Below are positions 8,413 to 16,474 of a stretch of 51,803 nucleotides of DNA, in pieces. Source of the DNA: Thermus scotoductus DSM 8553. Its GTDB lineage: Bacteria; Deinococcota; Deinococci; Deinococcales; Thermaceae. The number at the start of each line of letters is the position of its first letter. Position 1 is the stretch's first letter. The stretch spans positions 1 through 51,803 of the forward strand of contig NZ_KB905741.1 of NCBI RefSeq assembly GCF_000381045.1. The letters run 5' to 3'. The notes beneath the pieces are model-generated. The model saw only the letters and a list, made by a program, of their open reading frames with translations, made no database searches and was not told where the DNA came from. A program made the translations under genes and the position numbers.

Positions 8413-8424
8413 GCCTTGGAGGCC

Positions 8425-9333
8425 ATGGCGGAAACCCCCCTTCAAGCGCTTGCCCGGCTCCGGGAGGCCCTGCAGGAGGTCCTCTTCGGCCAGGAAGAGG
8501 CCATAGAGGCCCTTCTGGCCACCCTGCTGGCCCGGGGGCACGCCCTTTTGGAAGGCGTTCCGGGCCTGGGAAAGACCCTCCTGGCGGAAAGCTTCGCCAA
8601 GGGAAGCGGCCTGAGCTACAAGCGCATCCAGTTCACCCCCGACCTCCTGCCCCAGGACCTCACGGGAAGCGAGGTGTTTAGGGAGGGGCGGTTTGAGTTC
8701 GTGAAAGGCCCCCTCTTCGCCCAGGTGGTCCTGGCGGACGAGATCAACCGGGCCCCGCCCAAGGTGCAGTCGGCCCTCCTCGAGGCCATGCAGGAACGGG
8801 CGGTGACCGCAGGAGGGGTGCGCTACCCCCTGCCCGAGCCCTTCTTCGTGGTGGCCACGCAAAACCCTTTAGAGCTCGAGGGCACCTACCCTCTCCCAGA
8901 GGCCCAGCTGGACCGCTTCACCGCCAAAATCCCCTTCCGCCCCCCCAGGCGGGAGGTGTGGCTCAGGATTCTCACGGAGGAACCCCGGATTCCCGAACCC
9001 CTGGGGGTGGACTTCCCTAAGGCCCAGGAGGAGGTGCGGGGGGTCAGGGTGGCCAGGGAGGCCCTCGAGGCCATCACCCACGTGGCTTTTCTCACGCAGG
9101 AGGACCGGCGCCTGCGCATGGGCCTCTCCCCCCGCGGGGCCAAGGCCTGGCTGTCCCTGGCCCGGGCCCTGGCCTACCTCAGGGCCAAGCCCCTGGTGGA
9201 CTGGAAGGAGCTAAAGGACGCAGCCTTCCTGGCCCTTCCCCACCGGCTTTTCCTCACGGAGGAGGCCCTTTACGAGGGGGAAAGCGCCGAGGGAATCCTG
9301 AAGGAGCTTCTCAAGAAGGGGGGCATCCCCTAG
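8425..9333 (+). CDS. MoxR-family AAA+ ATPase
   Basis: A 302-residue MoxR ATPase. Walker A is GVPGLGKT, Walker B VVLADEINRAPP, sensor 1 ATQNPLELEGTYPLPEAQLDRF and a C-terminal lid domain follows. MoxR proteins act as chaperones that insert cofactors or assemble complexes, usually together with a VWA-domain or DUF58 protein. No such partner lies beside this gene in the window; the next gene is a ppsA pseudogene. ATG at 8425 is chosen; a TTG at 8416 in the same frame is possible. It begins only 12 bases after EF-G-2. Confidence 0.88.
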   Translation: MAETPLQALARLREALQEVLFGQEEAIEALLATLLARGHALLEGVPGLGKTLLAESFAKGSGLSYKRIQFTPDLLPQDLTGSEVFREGRFEFVKGPLFAQVVLADEINRAPPKVQSALLEAMQERAVTAGGVRYPLPEPFFVVATQNPLELEGTYPLPEAQLDRFTAKIPFRPPRREVWLRILTEEPRIPEPLGVDFPKAQEEVRGVRVAREALEAITHVAFLTQEDRRLRMGLSPRGAKAWLSLARALAYLRAKPLVDWKELKDAAFLALPHRLFLTEEALYEGESAEGILKELLKKGGIP

Positions 9334-9347
9334 GAAGGAGGCAAGGC

Positions 9348-10497
9348 ATGCGCTGGATCCGGTTTTTTCACGAGGTGGGCCTGGAGGATGTGCCTTTGGT
9401 GGGGGGTAAAAACGCCTCCCTCGGGGAGATGATCCGGGAGCTAAGCCCTTTGGGGGTGAAGGTGCCCGGGGGGTTTGCCACCACCAGCGAGGCCTACTGG
9501 TATTTCCTCACGGCCAACGGCCTCAAGGAGGCCATCGCCCAGGAACTTAAGGACCTGGACCCCGATGACCCCATCCTCCTGGCCCGGGCAAGCCGTCGCC
9601 TGAGAAACCTGATCCTGAAGGGGGAATATCCCGAGGACCTGGAGGAGGAGATCCGCCAGGCCTACCGAACGCTTTCCCAGGAAGCCGGGGAGGAAGCCCT
9701 CCCTGTGGCCGTGCGCAGCAGCGCCACCGCCGAGGACCTCCCCACCGCCAGCTTCGCCGGGCAACAGGAAAGCTACCTCTACGTGCAAGGGGAGGAGGAA
9801 CTCCTCCTCCATGTGAAGCGGGCCATGGCTCCGCTTCTCCGACTTCAAGACCAACGAGTACGCCCGCCTCGTCGGGGGGCACCTCTTTGAGCCCAAGGAG
9901 GAAAACCCCATGCTGGGCTGGCGGGGGGCGAGCCGCTACTACCACCCCGACTACAAGGAGGGCTTCCTCCTCGAGGTGGCGGCGGTCAAGAAGGTGCGGG
10001 AGGAGATGGGCCTCAAGAACCTCATGGTGATGGTGCCCTTCTGCCGCACCCCCGAGGAGGGGGCCAGGGTTTTGGAGGTGATGGCGGAGGGAGGCTTGAA
10101 ACGGGGAGAGGAGGGCCTCGAGGTCTACGTGATGGCGGAGATTCCCTCCAATGTCCTCGAGGCTGAGGCCTTCGCCGAGCTCTTTGACGGGTTTTCCATC
10201 GGCTCCAACGACCTTACCCAGCTGGCTTTAGGCCTGGACCGGGATTCGGAACGGGTGGCCTGGCTCTTCGACGAAAGGCGGGAAACCGTCAAACTCCTCT
10301 CGGCCATGCTCATAGAAAAGGCCCACGCCAAAGGGAAAAAGGTGGGCATCTGCGGCCAGGCTCCTTCCGACTACCCCGAGTTCGCCGCCTTCTTGGTGGC
10401 CAAGGGCATCGACTCCCTAAGCCTCAACCCCGACGCCCTCCTGCGCACGGTGAAGAAGGTGGCGGAGATCGAAGCCGCCCTGGACTCTGGTGCCTGA
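9348..10497 (+). pseudogene. ppsA: Phosphoenolpyruvate synthase with large internal deletion
   Basis: The first 160 codons read as the N-terminus of PEP synthase (VPLVGGKNASLGEMIREL, VAVRSSATAEDLPTASFAGQ, ESYLYVQGEEELLLHVKRAMA). At about 9830 the reading jumps to the C-terminal region in another frame: RFSDFKTNEYARLVGGHLFEP, ENPMLGWRGASRYYHPDYK, VMVPFCRTPEE, MAEIPSNVLEAEAF, SIGSNDLTQLALGLDRDS and GICGQAPSDYPEFA. About 380 residues remain of roughly 790. The rest of the ATP-grasp domain and the swivelling phosphohistidine domain are missing, so PEP synthesis from pyruvate is not possible from this copy. The first half keeps a good ribosome binding site (AAGGAGG). An assembly collapse is the alternative to a true deletion. 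Confidence 0.9.
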
Positions 10498-10522
10498 AGC
10501 CCAAGTCAGGGTACGCTGGGGC

Positions 10523-11140
10523 ATGGTCCGCGAACCCTTTAACGCCCTAAGCCATGCCCTGGGGGTGCCCCTAGCCCTTTTGGGAAGCGCCTTCCTCCTT
10601 CTCCTCGCCCCCAGGGAGGTCTGGCCCGCTCTCCTCATCTTCGGGCTCACCATGGCCCTCATGTTTGGGGCCAGCACCCTTTACCACGCCCTGCGGGTGG
10701 GGGATCGAGCCCTGGCCTGGCTCAGGCGGCTGGACCATGCGGCCATCTTCCTCTTCATCGCCGGAAGCTACACCCCCTTTCTGGTGGAGGGCCTTCAGGA
10801 AAGCTGGAAACCCTTCGCCCTGGGCCTGGTGTGGGGTCTAGCCCTCCTAGGGGTGGGCTTCCGCCTCTTCTTCCTCAAGGCCCCCCGCTGGCTCTACACC
10901 CTGGCCTACCTGGCCCTGGGTTGGCTTTCCGTCTTCTTTCTCCCCAAGCTCCACCTGCCCCTTTCCACCTTTGCCCTCATGGCCCTCTCCGGGGCCTTCT
11001 ACACCCTGGGAGCCTGGGTGTATGCGAGAAAGAAGCCTGACCCCTGGCCGGGGAAAGTGGGGTTTCACGGTCTGTGGCATCTCCTGGTCCTCGTGGGAAG
11101 CTTTTTTATGTACCTGGCGGTTCTAAGCCTGTACACCTAG
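10523..11140 (+). CDS. Hemolysin III / YqfA-type integral membrane protein
   Basis: A protein of 205 residues with seven predicted transmembrane helices, from the PAQR-related hemolysin III family. Characteristic motifs are EPFNALSHALG at the start, GASTLYHAL, RLDHAAIFLFIAGSYTPFL and GFHGLWHLLVLVGSFFMYLAV, whose Ser/His/Asp/His residues form the putative metal site of the family. ATG at 10523 places the conserved motif near the N-terminus as usual. A GTG at 10490, overlapping the end of ppsA, would add 11 residues. Biochemical role in bacteria is not established. Confidence 0.85.
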   Translation: MVREPFNALSHALGVPLALLGSAFLLLLAPREVWPALLIFGLTMALMFGASTLYHALRVGDRALAWLRRLDHAAIFLFIAGSYTPFLVEGLQESWKPFALGLVWGLALLGVGFRLFFLKAPRWLYTLAYLALGWLSVFFLPKLHLPLSTFALMALSGAFYTLGAWVYARKKPDPWPGKVGFHGLWHLLVLVGSFFMYLAVLSLYT

Positions 11141-11156
11141 CTTTCTCATGAGAAAG
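11141..11156. repeat. 16-bp perfect palindrome upstream of the two-component system
   Basis: CTTTCTCATGAGAAAG reads the same on both strands and begins right after the stop of the membrane-protein gene, 17 bases before the response regulator start. It is AT-richer than its surroundings. It could be an operator, for example for autoregulation by the adjacent regulator. Confidence 0.5.
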
Positions 11157-11173
11157 TGAGTATCCTGGAGGGT

Positions 11174-11848
11174 ATGGAACCTCCCCTTATCCTGATCGTG
11201 GAGGACGAAAAGGACATCGCCCGCTTCATCGAGCTGGAACTGCAAGCCGAGGGCTACCGCACCGAGGTGGCCTACGACGGCATCACCGGCCTTTCCCGCT
11301 TCCGGGAGGTGAACCCCAACCTGGTGATCCTGGACCTGATGCTTCCCGTCATGGACGGGATCGAGGTGGCCAAGCGCATCCGCAAGACCTCCAACGTCCC
11401 CATCCTCATCCTCACCGCCAAGGACCGCATCGAGGACAAGGTGGAGGGCCTGGACGCCGGGGCCGACGACTACCTGGTGAAGCCCTTTTCCATAGAGGAG
11501 CTCCTGGCCCGGGTGCGGGCCCACCTGCGCCGGGTGAGCCCCGCCATCACCGGGGAGATCCGGGTGGCGGACCTCATCATCAACCTCGAGGGCCGGGAGG
11601 TTTTCCGGGGGGGGCGCCGGATAGAGCTCTCCAACAAGGAGTTTGAGCTCCTAGAGCTCCTGGCCAAAAATCCGGGCAAGGTCTTCAGCCGCTACGAGAT
11701 TGAGGAGAAGGTCTGGCCCGGCTACCAGGGAGGTAGCAACGTGGTGGATGTCTACATCGGCTACCTGCGCAAGAAGCTGGAGGCCGCGGGGGAAAGGCGC
11801 CTGATCCACACGGTGCGGGGCGTGGGGTACGTGCTCCGTGAGGATTGA
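11174..11848 (+). CDS. OmpR-family response regulator
   Basis: A 224-residue regulator with a receiver domain ([14 protein letters not shown]; phospho-acceptor Asp in [28 protein letters not shown] with the conserved Lys) and a winged-helix DNA-binding domain ([42 protein letters not shown]). ATG at 11174 gives a normal N-terminus and follows GGAGG; a GTG at 11156 in frame is an alternative. The histidine kinase follows at 11926 and is surely its partner. The stimulus is unknown. Confidence 0.93.
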   Translation: MEPPLILIVEDEKDIARFIELELQAEGYRTEVAYDGITGLSRFREVNPNLVILDLMLPVMDGIEVAKRIRKTSNVPILILTAKDRIEDKVEGLDAGADDYLVKPFSIEELLARVRAHLRRVSPAITGEIRVADLIINLEGREVFRGGRRIELSNKEFELLELLAKNPGKVFSRYEIEEKVWPGYQGGSNVVDVYIGYLRKKLEAAGERRLIHTVRGVGYVLRED

Positions 11849-11925
11849 CGCATCCCTCCCATGCCCCACCTTGAAGCAGCCCTAAGGGCCTCCTCGCCGG
11901 GGTTCCAAAGCCAGGGCAGGGCGGT

Positions 11926-13332
11926 ATGACCCTGCGCTCCCGCATCACCCTCCTCACCGCGGGCCTCCTCCTGGTAACCCTGTTGGTGCTGGGGCTGGCC
12001 CTGGAAGGCCTCTTGCGGGGCTTCCTTTACCGCTCCCTGCGCCAGGAGCTTCTGGAGGCCAGCAACCAGGTGGTCCGCCTCCTGAACCTGGGCGGCCAGA
12101 CCCTCCTGGAGGCCGGGCTTCCCGCAAGCCTCTATGCGGAGCTCCAGCTTCTTCCCGAGGAAAACCCCGCCCTTCTGGCCCGGGAAGGAGGGATCAGCCT
12201 GCAGAAAAGCCCCACCTTAGGAAGCCAGCGCCTTCTCCTAAAGGAGGCAGACTACCGCACCCTTCTGGAGCGGGGCGAGGCCTGGGCCTACGCCGAGCTG
12301 CCGCGGGAAGGACCCCCCTTAAAGCTTCTGGTCTACGCCCGCCGGGTGGAGGTGAACCTTTCGGGAACCGTGTGGCAGGGAGCCCTCTTGGTGGGGAAGC
12401 CCGTGGAAAGCCTGGAAAGCACCCTCTCCCAGTTCGCCCGCATCTATGCGGGGACGGCACTTTTGGTGCTTCTCCTCTCCATCCTCCTGGCCAGGAGCCT
12501 GGTGGCCCGGGCCCTGGAACCCCTGGAATGGGTGGCCCGGCGGGCCGAGGCCATCACCGCCCGCCCCGAACCCCTGCCCGAACCCGAGGGGCGGGACGAG
12601 GTGGCCACCCTGGTGCGGGCCCTGAATGGGATGCTCTCCCGAATGCAGGAGGCTTTTCTGGCCCAGACCCGTTTCCTGCAGGATGCCTCCCACGAGCTTA
12701 GAACCCCCATCACCGCCATCCTGGGCCATGTGGGCTACCTCCTCCGCCGCACCCCCCTCACCGAGGCCCAAAGGGAAAGCCTGGAGATCGTAAAACGAGA
12801 AGCAGAACGTATGGGAAAGCTGGTCTCAGACCTCCTGGAGCTTTCCCAAAGCGGCACCTGGCGCATAGAGCCCGTGCCCCTAAGGGTCTTGGACCTCCTG
12901 GAGGAGATCCGGGAGGAGTTCGCCCCCGGGTTTGCGGGGGAAATCCGGGTGGAGGCCGACCCCGGCCTCTACCTCCTGGGAGACCCCTACCGCCTCCACC
13001 AGGTCCTGGCCAACCTGGTGACCAACGCCATCAAGGCCAAGGCGCAAAGGATTACCCTCAAGGCCTTCGGGGTGGAAGGGCGGGTGGTGGTGCGGGTGGA
13101 GGACGACGGGGAAGGTATTCCCCAGGAACACCTCCCCCGCATCTTTGAGCGCTTCTACCGGGTGGACAAGGCCCGGGACCGGGAGCGGGGGGGGTCAGGG
13201 CTGGGCCTCGCCATCGTGAAGGCCATCCTCGAGGCCCACGGGGGGGAGATCTGGGTGGAAAGCGAGGTGGGCAAGGGAACGGCCTTCAGCTTCTCCCTTC
13301 CTTCAGCCGCGCCACCGCCTCCTCTACGCTGA
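11926..13332 (+). CDS. Sensor histidine kinase
   Basis: A 468-residue membrane kinase. Transmembrane helix 1 spans about residues 8-30, an extracytoplasmic sensor region about 31-165, helix 2 about 168-190, then a HAMP linker, HisKA with phospho-acceptor His in FLQDASHELRTPITAILGH, and the ATPase domain with NLVTNAIK (N box), VEDDGEGIP (G1), RIFERFYR (F box) and GGSGLGLAIVKAI (G2). The sensor region has no recognised domain. Its ATG overlaps the stop of a 22-codon frame (11861-11929) that fills the gap after the regulator gene. The last 47 bases overlap the end of the convergent DUF2089 gene. Confidence 0.93.
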   Translation: MTLRSRITLLTAGLLLVTLLVLGLALEGLLRGFLYRSLRQELLEASNQVVRLLNLGGQTLLEAGLPASLYAELQLLPEENPALLAREGGISLQKSPTLGSQRLLLKEADYRTLLERGEAWAYAELPREGPPLKLLVYARRVEVNLSGTVWQGALLVGKPVESLESTLSQFARIYAGTALLVLLLSILLARSLVARALEPLEWVARRAEAITARPEPLPEPEGRDEVATLVRALNGMLSRMQEAFLAQTRFLQDASHELRTPITAILGHVGYLLRRTPLTEAQRESLEIVKREAERMGKLVSDLLELSQSGTWRIEPVPLRVLDLLEEIREEFAPGFAGEIRVEADPGLYLLGDPYRLHQVLANLVTNAIKAKAQRITLKAFGVEGRVVVRVEDDGEGIPQEHLPRIFERFYRVDKARDRERGGSGLGLAIVKAILEAHGGEIWVESEVGKGTAFSFSLPSAAPPPPLR

Positions 13333-13657
13333 TCTCCCCCCGGCGCAAAGCCTCCAACACCTCAAGCCTGTCTTCCCCTTCCTCTGCGGCCTCGTAGCCC
13401 AGGGCCTTGAGGAGAGCGTCCAGCCGCGCCCGCACCGTGGGGTAGGAAACCCCTAGGATCCTCTCCACCTCCTTCAGGTTGCCCCGGGCCTTCACGAAAA
13501 GCCGCAGGAAGTCCAGGTGGTCCTTGGAAAGGAGGGCGAACTCGTTCAGCTGGAAGCGGCCGTGCACCTCGGTGCCGCAAGAGGGGCAAAAGAGGACCTT
13601 CACCGCCAAAGGAGCCTCGCAGGCCGGGCACCGCACGGGAACGGGTTTCATCACCAT
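13286..13657 (-). CDS. DUF2089 zinc-ribbon/HTH protein
   Basis: A 123-residue protein with an N-terminal zinc ribbon (VRCPACEAPL...LFCPSCGTEV), a middle FALLSKDHLDFLRLFVKARGNLKEVERILGVSYPTVRARLD helix-turn-helix-like segment, and an acidic C-terminal helix (LEVLEALRRGEISVEEAVARL). This layout is that of DUF2089, a family assumed to be regulatory. ATG at 13657 follows AAGGTGG; an ATG at 13651 is two codons further in. It overlaps the 32-codon frame upstream by 7 bases, so the two are probably translated together from the strong promoter at 13770-13799. Confidence 0.85.
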   Translation of the reverse strand: MVMKPVPVRCPACEAPLAVKVLFCPSCGTEVHGRFQLNEFALLSKDHLDFLRLFVKARGNLKEVERILGVSYPTVRARLDALLKALGYEAAEEGEDRLEVLEALRRGEISVEEAVARLKEGRS

Positions 13658-13749
13658 AGCCCCACCTTGATCTCTACTTCCTCCGCCTCCAAAAGGAGCT
13701 CCTCGTGCCTCCTCTTCCCCGCCCCCGGGTCCCACCATGGGCTCCACAT
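13651..13749 (-). CDS. 32-residue ORF co-translated with DUF2089
   Basis: A short frame begins with ATG at 13749, preceded by a strong binding site (AAGGAGGTGAAGG), and ends in a TGA that overlaps the first codons of the DUF2089 gene. The peptide starts MWSPWWDPGAGKRRHEELLL and ends with a mixed-charge helix-prone segment (EELLLEAEEVEIKVGLW). No family is recognised. Expression signals are better than for most neighbours, so it is probably real; a role as partner or regulator of the DUF2089 protein is conjecture. Confidence 0.6.
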   Translation of the reverse strand: MWSPWWDPGAGKRRHEELLLEAEEVEIKVGLW

Positions 13750-13769
13750 CCTTCACCTCCTTGTGAAGG

Positions 13770-13799
13770 ATTATAAACCCGTTGTTCCAAATCTGTCAA
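13770..13799 (-). promoter_or_regulatory. Perfect-consensus SigA promoter for the DUF2089 unit
   Basis: On the minus strand TTGACA (13799-13794) and TATAAT (13775-13770) match the consensus exactly, with an 18-base spacer. Transcription would start about 13763 and reach the 32-codon ORF after about 14 bases. The promoter lies in the short gap after the hemX-like gene. Confidence 0.8.
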
Positions 13800-13815
13800 G
13801 TTGAGGTTTCCATAT

Positions 13816-14568
13816 CTAAAACCCCAGGCCCGAAGGATGGCGGGAACCCAGGAAAGGAGCGCCGATGAAGGCGAAGAGCAAAAGAGCATAGGCCAGTAGG
13901 AGCAAGGCCATGCGCGGGTAGCCCTGAAGCCTCTCCTCGAGAAGGAAGTAAAGGGTGAGGCCCAGCCAGCCCAGGAGCACGGAGATCTCCTTGGGATCCA
14001 GGGCCAAAGGGCTACCGAAATACCCCCAGGCCCAGGCCATGCCGCTGGTCAGGCCCAAGGTGGTGGCCAGGTACCCCACCCGAAGGTAGCCCTGCTCCAG
14101 CCGCCTCAGGCTCCAAAGGGGGGCGGAAAGCAGGGCTTTTTCCGGCACCGACCTTAGGCGCAGGTCCTGCATGGCGCACATCACCCCTGCCCCCACCCCC
14201 ACCGCCAGGGCCAGGTAGGCCACCAGGAAGGCCCCGGCGTGCACCAGGGTAAGGAGGAGGGGCAGGCTTCCCCCCGGATGGGGCAGGGCCTTGAGGGCAA
14301 AGAGGCCAAGGAGCATGGCCAGGAGAACCAAGTAGCGGCGGAGAGGGGTAAGCCTTGGCCGAAGCAACAAACTCTCCCCCCGCAAGGCCAAAAGCCCCCC
14401 CAGGACCAAGGCGGGCTGGGCTGGACCCGAGAAAAACCCCTTGGCGAAGGCATCGGCCAAGGCGGCCCCCAGGTACAGAAAGGCCCCGAGGAAAAGCCCT
14501 CGAGGCCAGAACAACCCCACCGCCAGGAGGAGAACCCCCACCAGGGCCAGCAGGGAAACCGCGGTCAT
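13816..14568 (-). CDS. HemX/CcsA-like cytochrome c assembly membrane protein
   Basis: A 250-residue polytopic membrane protein (about eight helices) following hemA with an ATGA overlap. GMAWAWGYFGSPLALDPKE resembles the tryptophan-rich WWD/DPKE segment of CcsA and HemX proteins, which bind heme for cytochrome c assembly or modulate glutamyl-tRNA reductase. The hemA-hemX neighbourhood supports HemX. ATG at 14568 is preferred over 14601, which lies within hemA. Which of the two roles applies cannot be decided here. Confidence 0.78.
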   Translation of the reverse strand: MTAVSLLALVGVLLLAVGLFWPRGLFLGAFLYLGAALADAFAKGFFSGPAQPALVLGGLLALRGESLLLRPRLTPLRRYLVLLAMLLGLFALKALPHPGGSLPLLLTLVHAGAFLVAYLALAVGVGAGVMCAMQDLRLRSVPEKALLSAPLWSLRRLEQGYLRVGYLATTLGLTSGMAWAWGYFGSPLALDPKEISVLLGWLGLTLYFLLEERLQGYPRMALLLLAYALLLFAFIGAPFLGSRHPSGLGF

Positions 14569-15743
14569 AGCCGTGGAGGACGGAAGGCCAGAAGCGGGCA
14601 CTCCCCAGGGCAGGGAGGACCCTGGAAAAACTCCTGGGTCCGGGCCTTTACGGCCAGAATCCAGGGATGGGCCCTGCGCCCCGCCTCCTTGTGCCAGGTA
14701 AGGGGATCGGCCTCCGGGTACTCCCGCACCACCTCCTTATAGGCCAGGCCCTTCAGGGCCCGTATGGCCTCCCGCACCCGGTGGCCCGCATACCACTCCA
14801 GGTAGTCCCCAATGGCTCCCTCTATGAGGACCTCCACCTTGGGCACCTCGCCCTGGCGGGCCTTGAGGTTCTTCTCCACCACCCGCTTGAGGTCGTCCAG
14901 GTTGTACAGGTAGGCCTGGGGCAGGCGGCCCACCCGGGGGTCGATGTTCCGGGGCAGGGCGATGTCGATGAGGAAAAGGGGCTTGGACCGCCTCGGCAGG
15001 TCCTCCGGGCGCACCAGGTAGTGGGGGGCAGCAGCCGAGGCCACCACCAGGTCCGCCTGGCGCAGGACTAGGGGAAGATCCTTAAGGCCATACGCCTCCC
15101 CTCCAAACCGCTCCGCCAGGGCCTTGGCCCTCTCCACCGTGCGGTTCACCACCAAAACCCGGTCCACTCCCTGGGCCTTCAGGTGGGTAAGAAAGAGCTC
15201 CGCCATTTCCCCCGCCCCCAAAACCGCCACGGCAAGGCCCGTGAGGTCCCCGTACACCGCCAGGGCCAGCTCCAAGGCCGCGTAGGCCACGCTCACTGCT
15301 CCCGCCCCGATGCCGGTTTCGCTCCGAGCCCGCTTGCCGAGGGCGATGGCGGACTGGAAGGCCTTCTCCAATAGGCTTTCCGTGGCCCCATATTTCCGGG
15401 CCAGGAAGAGGGCCTCCCGCACCTGCCCCAGGATCTGCGCCTCCCCCATCACCAAGGAGTCCAGGCCCGCCGCCACCCGAAAGAGGTGCCGCAGGGCCTC
15501 TATTCCCTCCTTCTGGTAGAGGTGGCGGGCTTCCACCCCCCGGGAAAGCAGGAGGGCTTTGGCCTCCTTGGGGCTACCCACCCCGTAGATCTCCGTGCGG
15601 TTGCAGGTGGAAAGCACCACCGCCCTGCCCAGGGTGCGCAGAGCCGCCGGCAGGGCCACCGCTGGGTCCAGGGCCGCCCGCTCCCGCACCTCCACGGGGG
15701 CGGTCTTGTGGGAAAGGCCCACCAGGTAGAGGGGCAGGGCCAT
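14565..15743 (-). CDS. hemA: Glutamyl-tRNA reductase
   Basis: First enzyme of the C5 route to tetrapyrroles, reducing Glu-tRNA to glutamate-1-semialdehyde with NADPH. The 392-residue protein has the N-terminal LVGLSHKTAPVEVRER, catalytic Cys47 in LSTCNRTEIY, SLVMGEAQILGQVREA, the nucleotide-binding VAVLGAGEMAELF and the C-terminal dimerisation helices. ATG at 15743 is chosen from the conserved N-terminus; an ATG at 15767 would add eight residues. A TATACT box ends 12 bases upstream, so part of the expression may start here. The end overlaps the hemX-like gene by 4 bases. Confidence 0.93.
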   Translation of the reverse strand: MALPLYLVGLSHKTAPVEVRERAALDPAVALPAALRTLGRAVVLSTCNRTEIYGVGSPKEAKALLLSRGVEARHLYQKEGIEALRHLFRVAAGLDSLVMGEAQILGQVREALFLARKYGATESLLEKAFQSAIALGKRARSETGIGAGAVSVAYAALELALAVYGDLTGLAVAVLGAGEMAELFLTHLKAQGVDRVLVVNRTVERAKALAERFGGEAYGLKDLPLVLRQADLVVASAAAPHYLVRPEDLPRRSKPLFLIDIALPRNIDPRVGRLPQAYLYNLDDLKRVVEKNLKARQGEVPKVEVLIEGAIGDYLEWYAGHRVREAIRALKGLAYKEVVREYPEADPLTWHKEAGRRAHPWILAVKARTQEFFQGPPCPGECPLLAFRPPRL

Positions 15744-15784
15744 AGGCTGCCCCACAGTATACGCCATGGGGATAGGGGCATATG

Positions 15785-15806
15785 CCCTACCCCCCCCTAC
15801 CCCCCC
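15785..15806 (-). repeat. G-rich tract between hemD and hemA
   Basis: On the minus strand runs of 7, 8 and 3 guanines are separated by TA dinucleotides. The first two runs flank the hemD stop codon (TAG). The 8-G run can supply two G-triplets, so a four-tract quadruplex is possible in the hemD-hemA junction of the transcript. Confidence 0.45.
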
Positions 15807-16474
15807 AAGGCCCGAAGGATGGCCCCATAGAGGCCCTCGAGGCCCGGGCGTTCCGCCTCGTAAGGGGGAAAACCAAGCCTCCCCGCCTCCTCGGCCGTGC
15901 TGGGGCCGATGCAGGCCGCCTTGGGCCTCCTAGGGGTCTTTAAGGCGTAGGCCCTGGCGGCGCTTGGGCTGAAGAAGGCCACCACCTGGGCCCTTTCCAA
16001 AAGAGCCAGCTCCTCAGGGGAAAGCTCCCTCTCCCGGGTAGCGTACACCTCCACTCGCTCCACCGCCACCCCCCGGGCCTCGAGGCCTTCCTCCAAATCC
16101 TTCCCCGCCAGATCCCCCGCCACGAAGAGTACCCTTTGGGCTGGGGGAAAGGTTGCCGCCAGGTCCTTGGCCGTGGCCCGGGGAGGGACAAAGGCAGGGG
16201 ATAGGCCCCCCTGGCGCAGCACCTCCCCCGTCCCTTCCCCCACCGCCGCCACCTTGAGAAGGGGCCTTCCCGCCTTTTCCCAGGCCCAAAGGAGCCTCTT
16301 AGCCCCCTCTTTGGAGGTGACCGCCACCCAGTCCGCCTGGAGGAGTCTTCCGGGAAGGACCTCGAGGCCCGGCAGGTCCACCTGCTCCAAAAGGGCCACC
16401 TCCGCCGCCTCAATCCCCAAGGCGCGGAGCCGGTCCAATAGCCCCTTATCCTTCCCGCGGGTGAGCAGAACCAC
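15797..16474 (-). CDS. hemD: Uroporphyrinogen-III synthase
   Basis: A 225-residue protein with the bilobed HemD pattern: VLLTRGKDKGLLDRLRALG at the start, WVAVTSKEGAKRLL, VAAVGEGTGEVLRQGG, LFVAGDLAGKDLEEGL, VERVEVYATRERE, VVAFFSPSAARAYA and KAACIGPSTAEEAGRLG. HemD sequences diverge strongly, but these spaced motifs and the position just upstream of hemA support the call. It cyclises hydroxymethylbilane with inversion of ring D. The start overlaps the CMD gene by 29 bases. The end runs into a G-rich tract. Confidence 0.88.
   Translation of the reverse strand: MVLLTRGKDKGLLDRLRALGIEAAEVALLEQVDLPGLEVLPGRLLQADWVAVTSKEGAKRLLWAWEKAGRPLLKVAAVGEGTGEVLRQGGLSPAFVPPRATAKDLAATFPPAQRVLFVAGDLAGKDLEEGLEARGVAVERVEVYATRERELSPEELALLERAQVVAFFSPSAARAYALKTPRRPKAACIGPSTAEEAGRLGFPPYEAERPGLEGLYGAILRALGG

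Noticed and set aside
7381..8862. A 493-codon minus-strand frame across EF-G-2 and moxR
   Set aside because: It is the complement of two well-conserved genes, spans their junction and shows no family motif.
9348..10497. Programmed frameshift in ppsA instead of a pseudogene
   Set aside because: A frameshift alone cannot restore the roughly 400 missing residues of the central domains.
15776..15787. Palindrome GGGCATATGCCC between hemD and hemA
   Set aside because: A 12-bp palindrome of mostly G and C is not unusual here, it overlaps the G-rich tract, and no similar copy was noticed.
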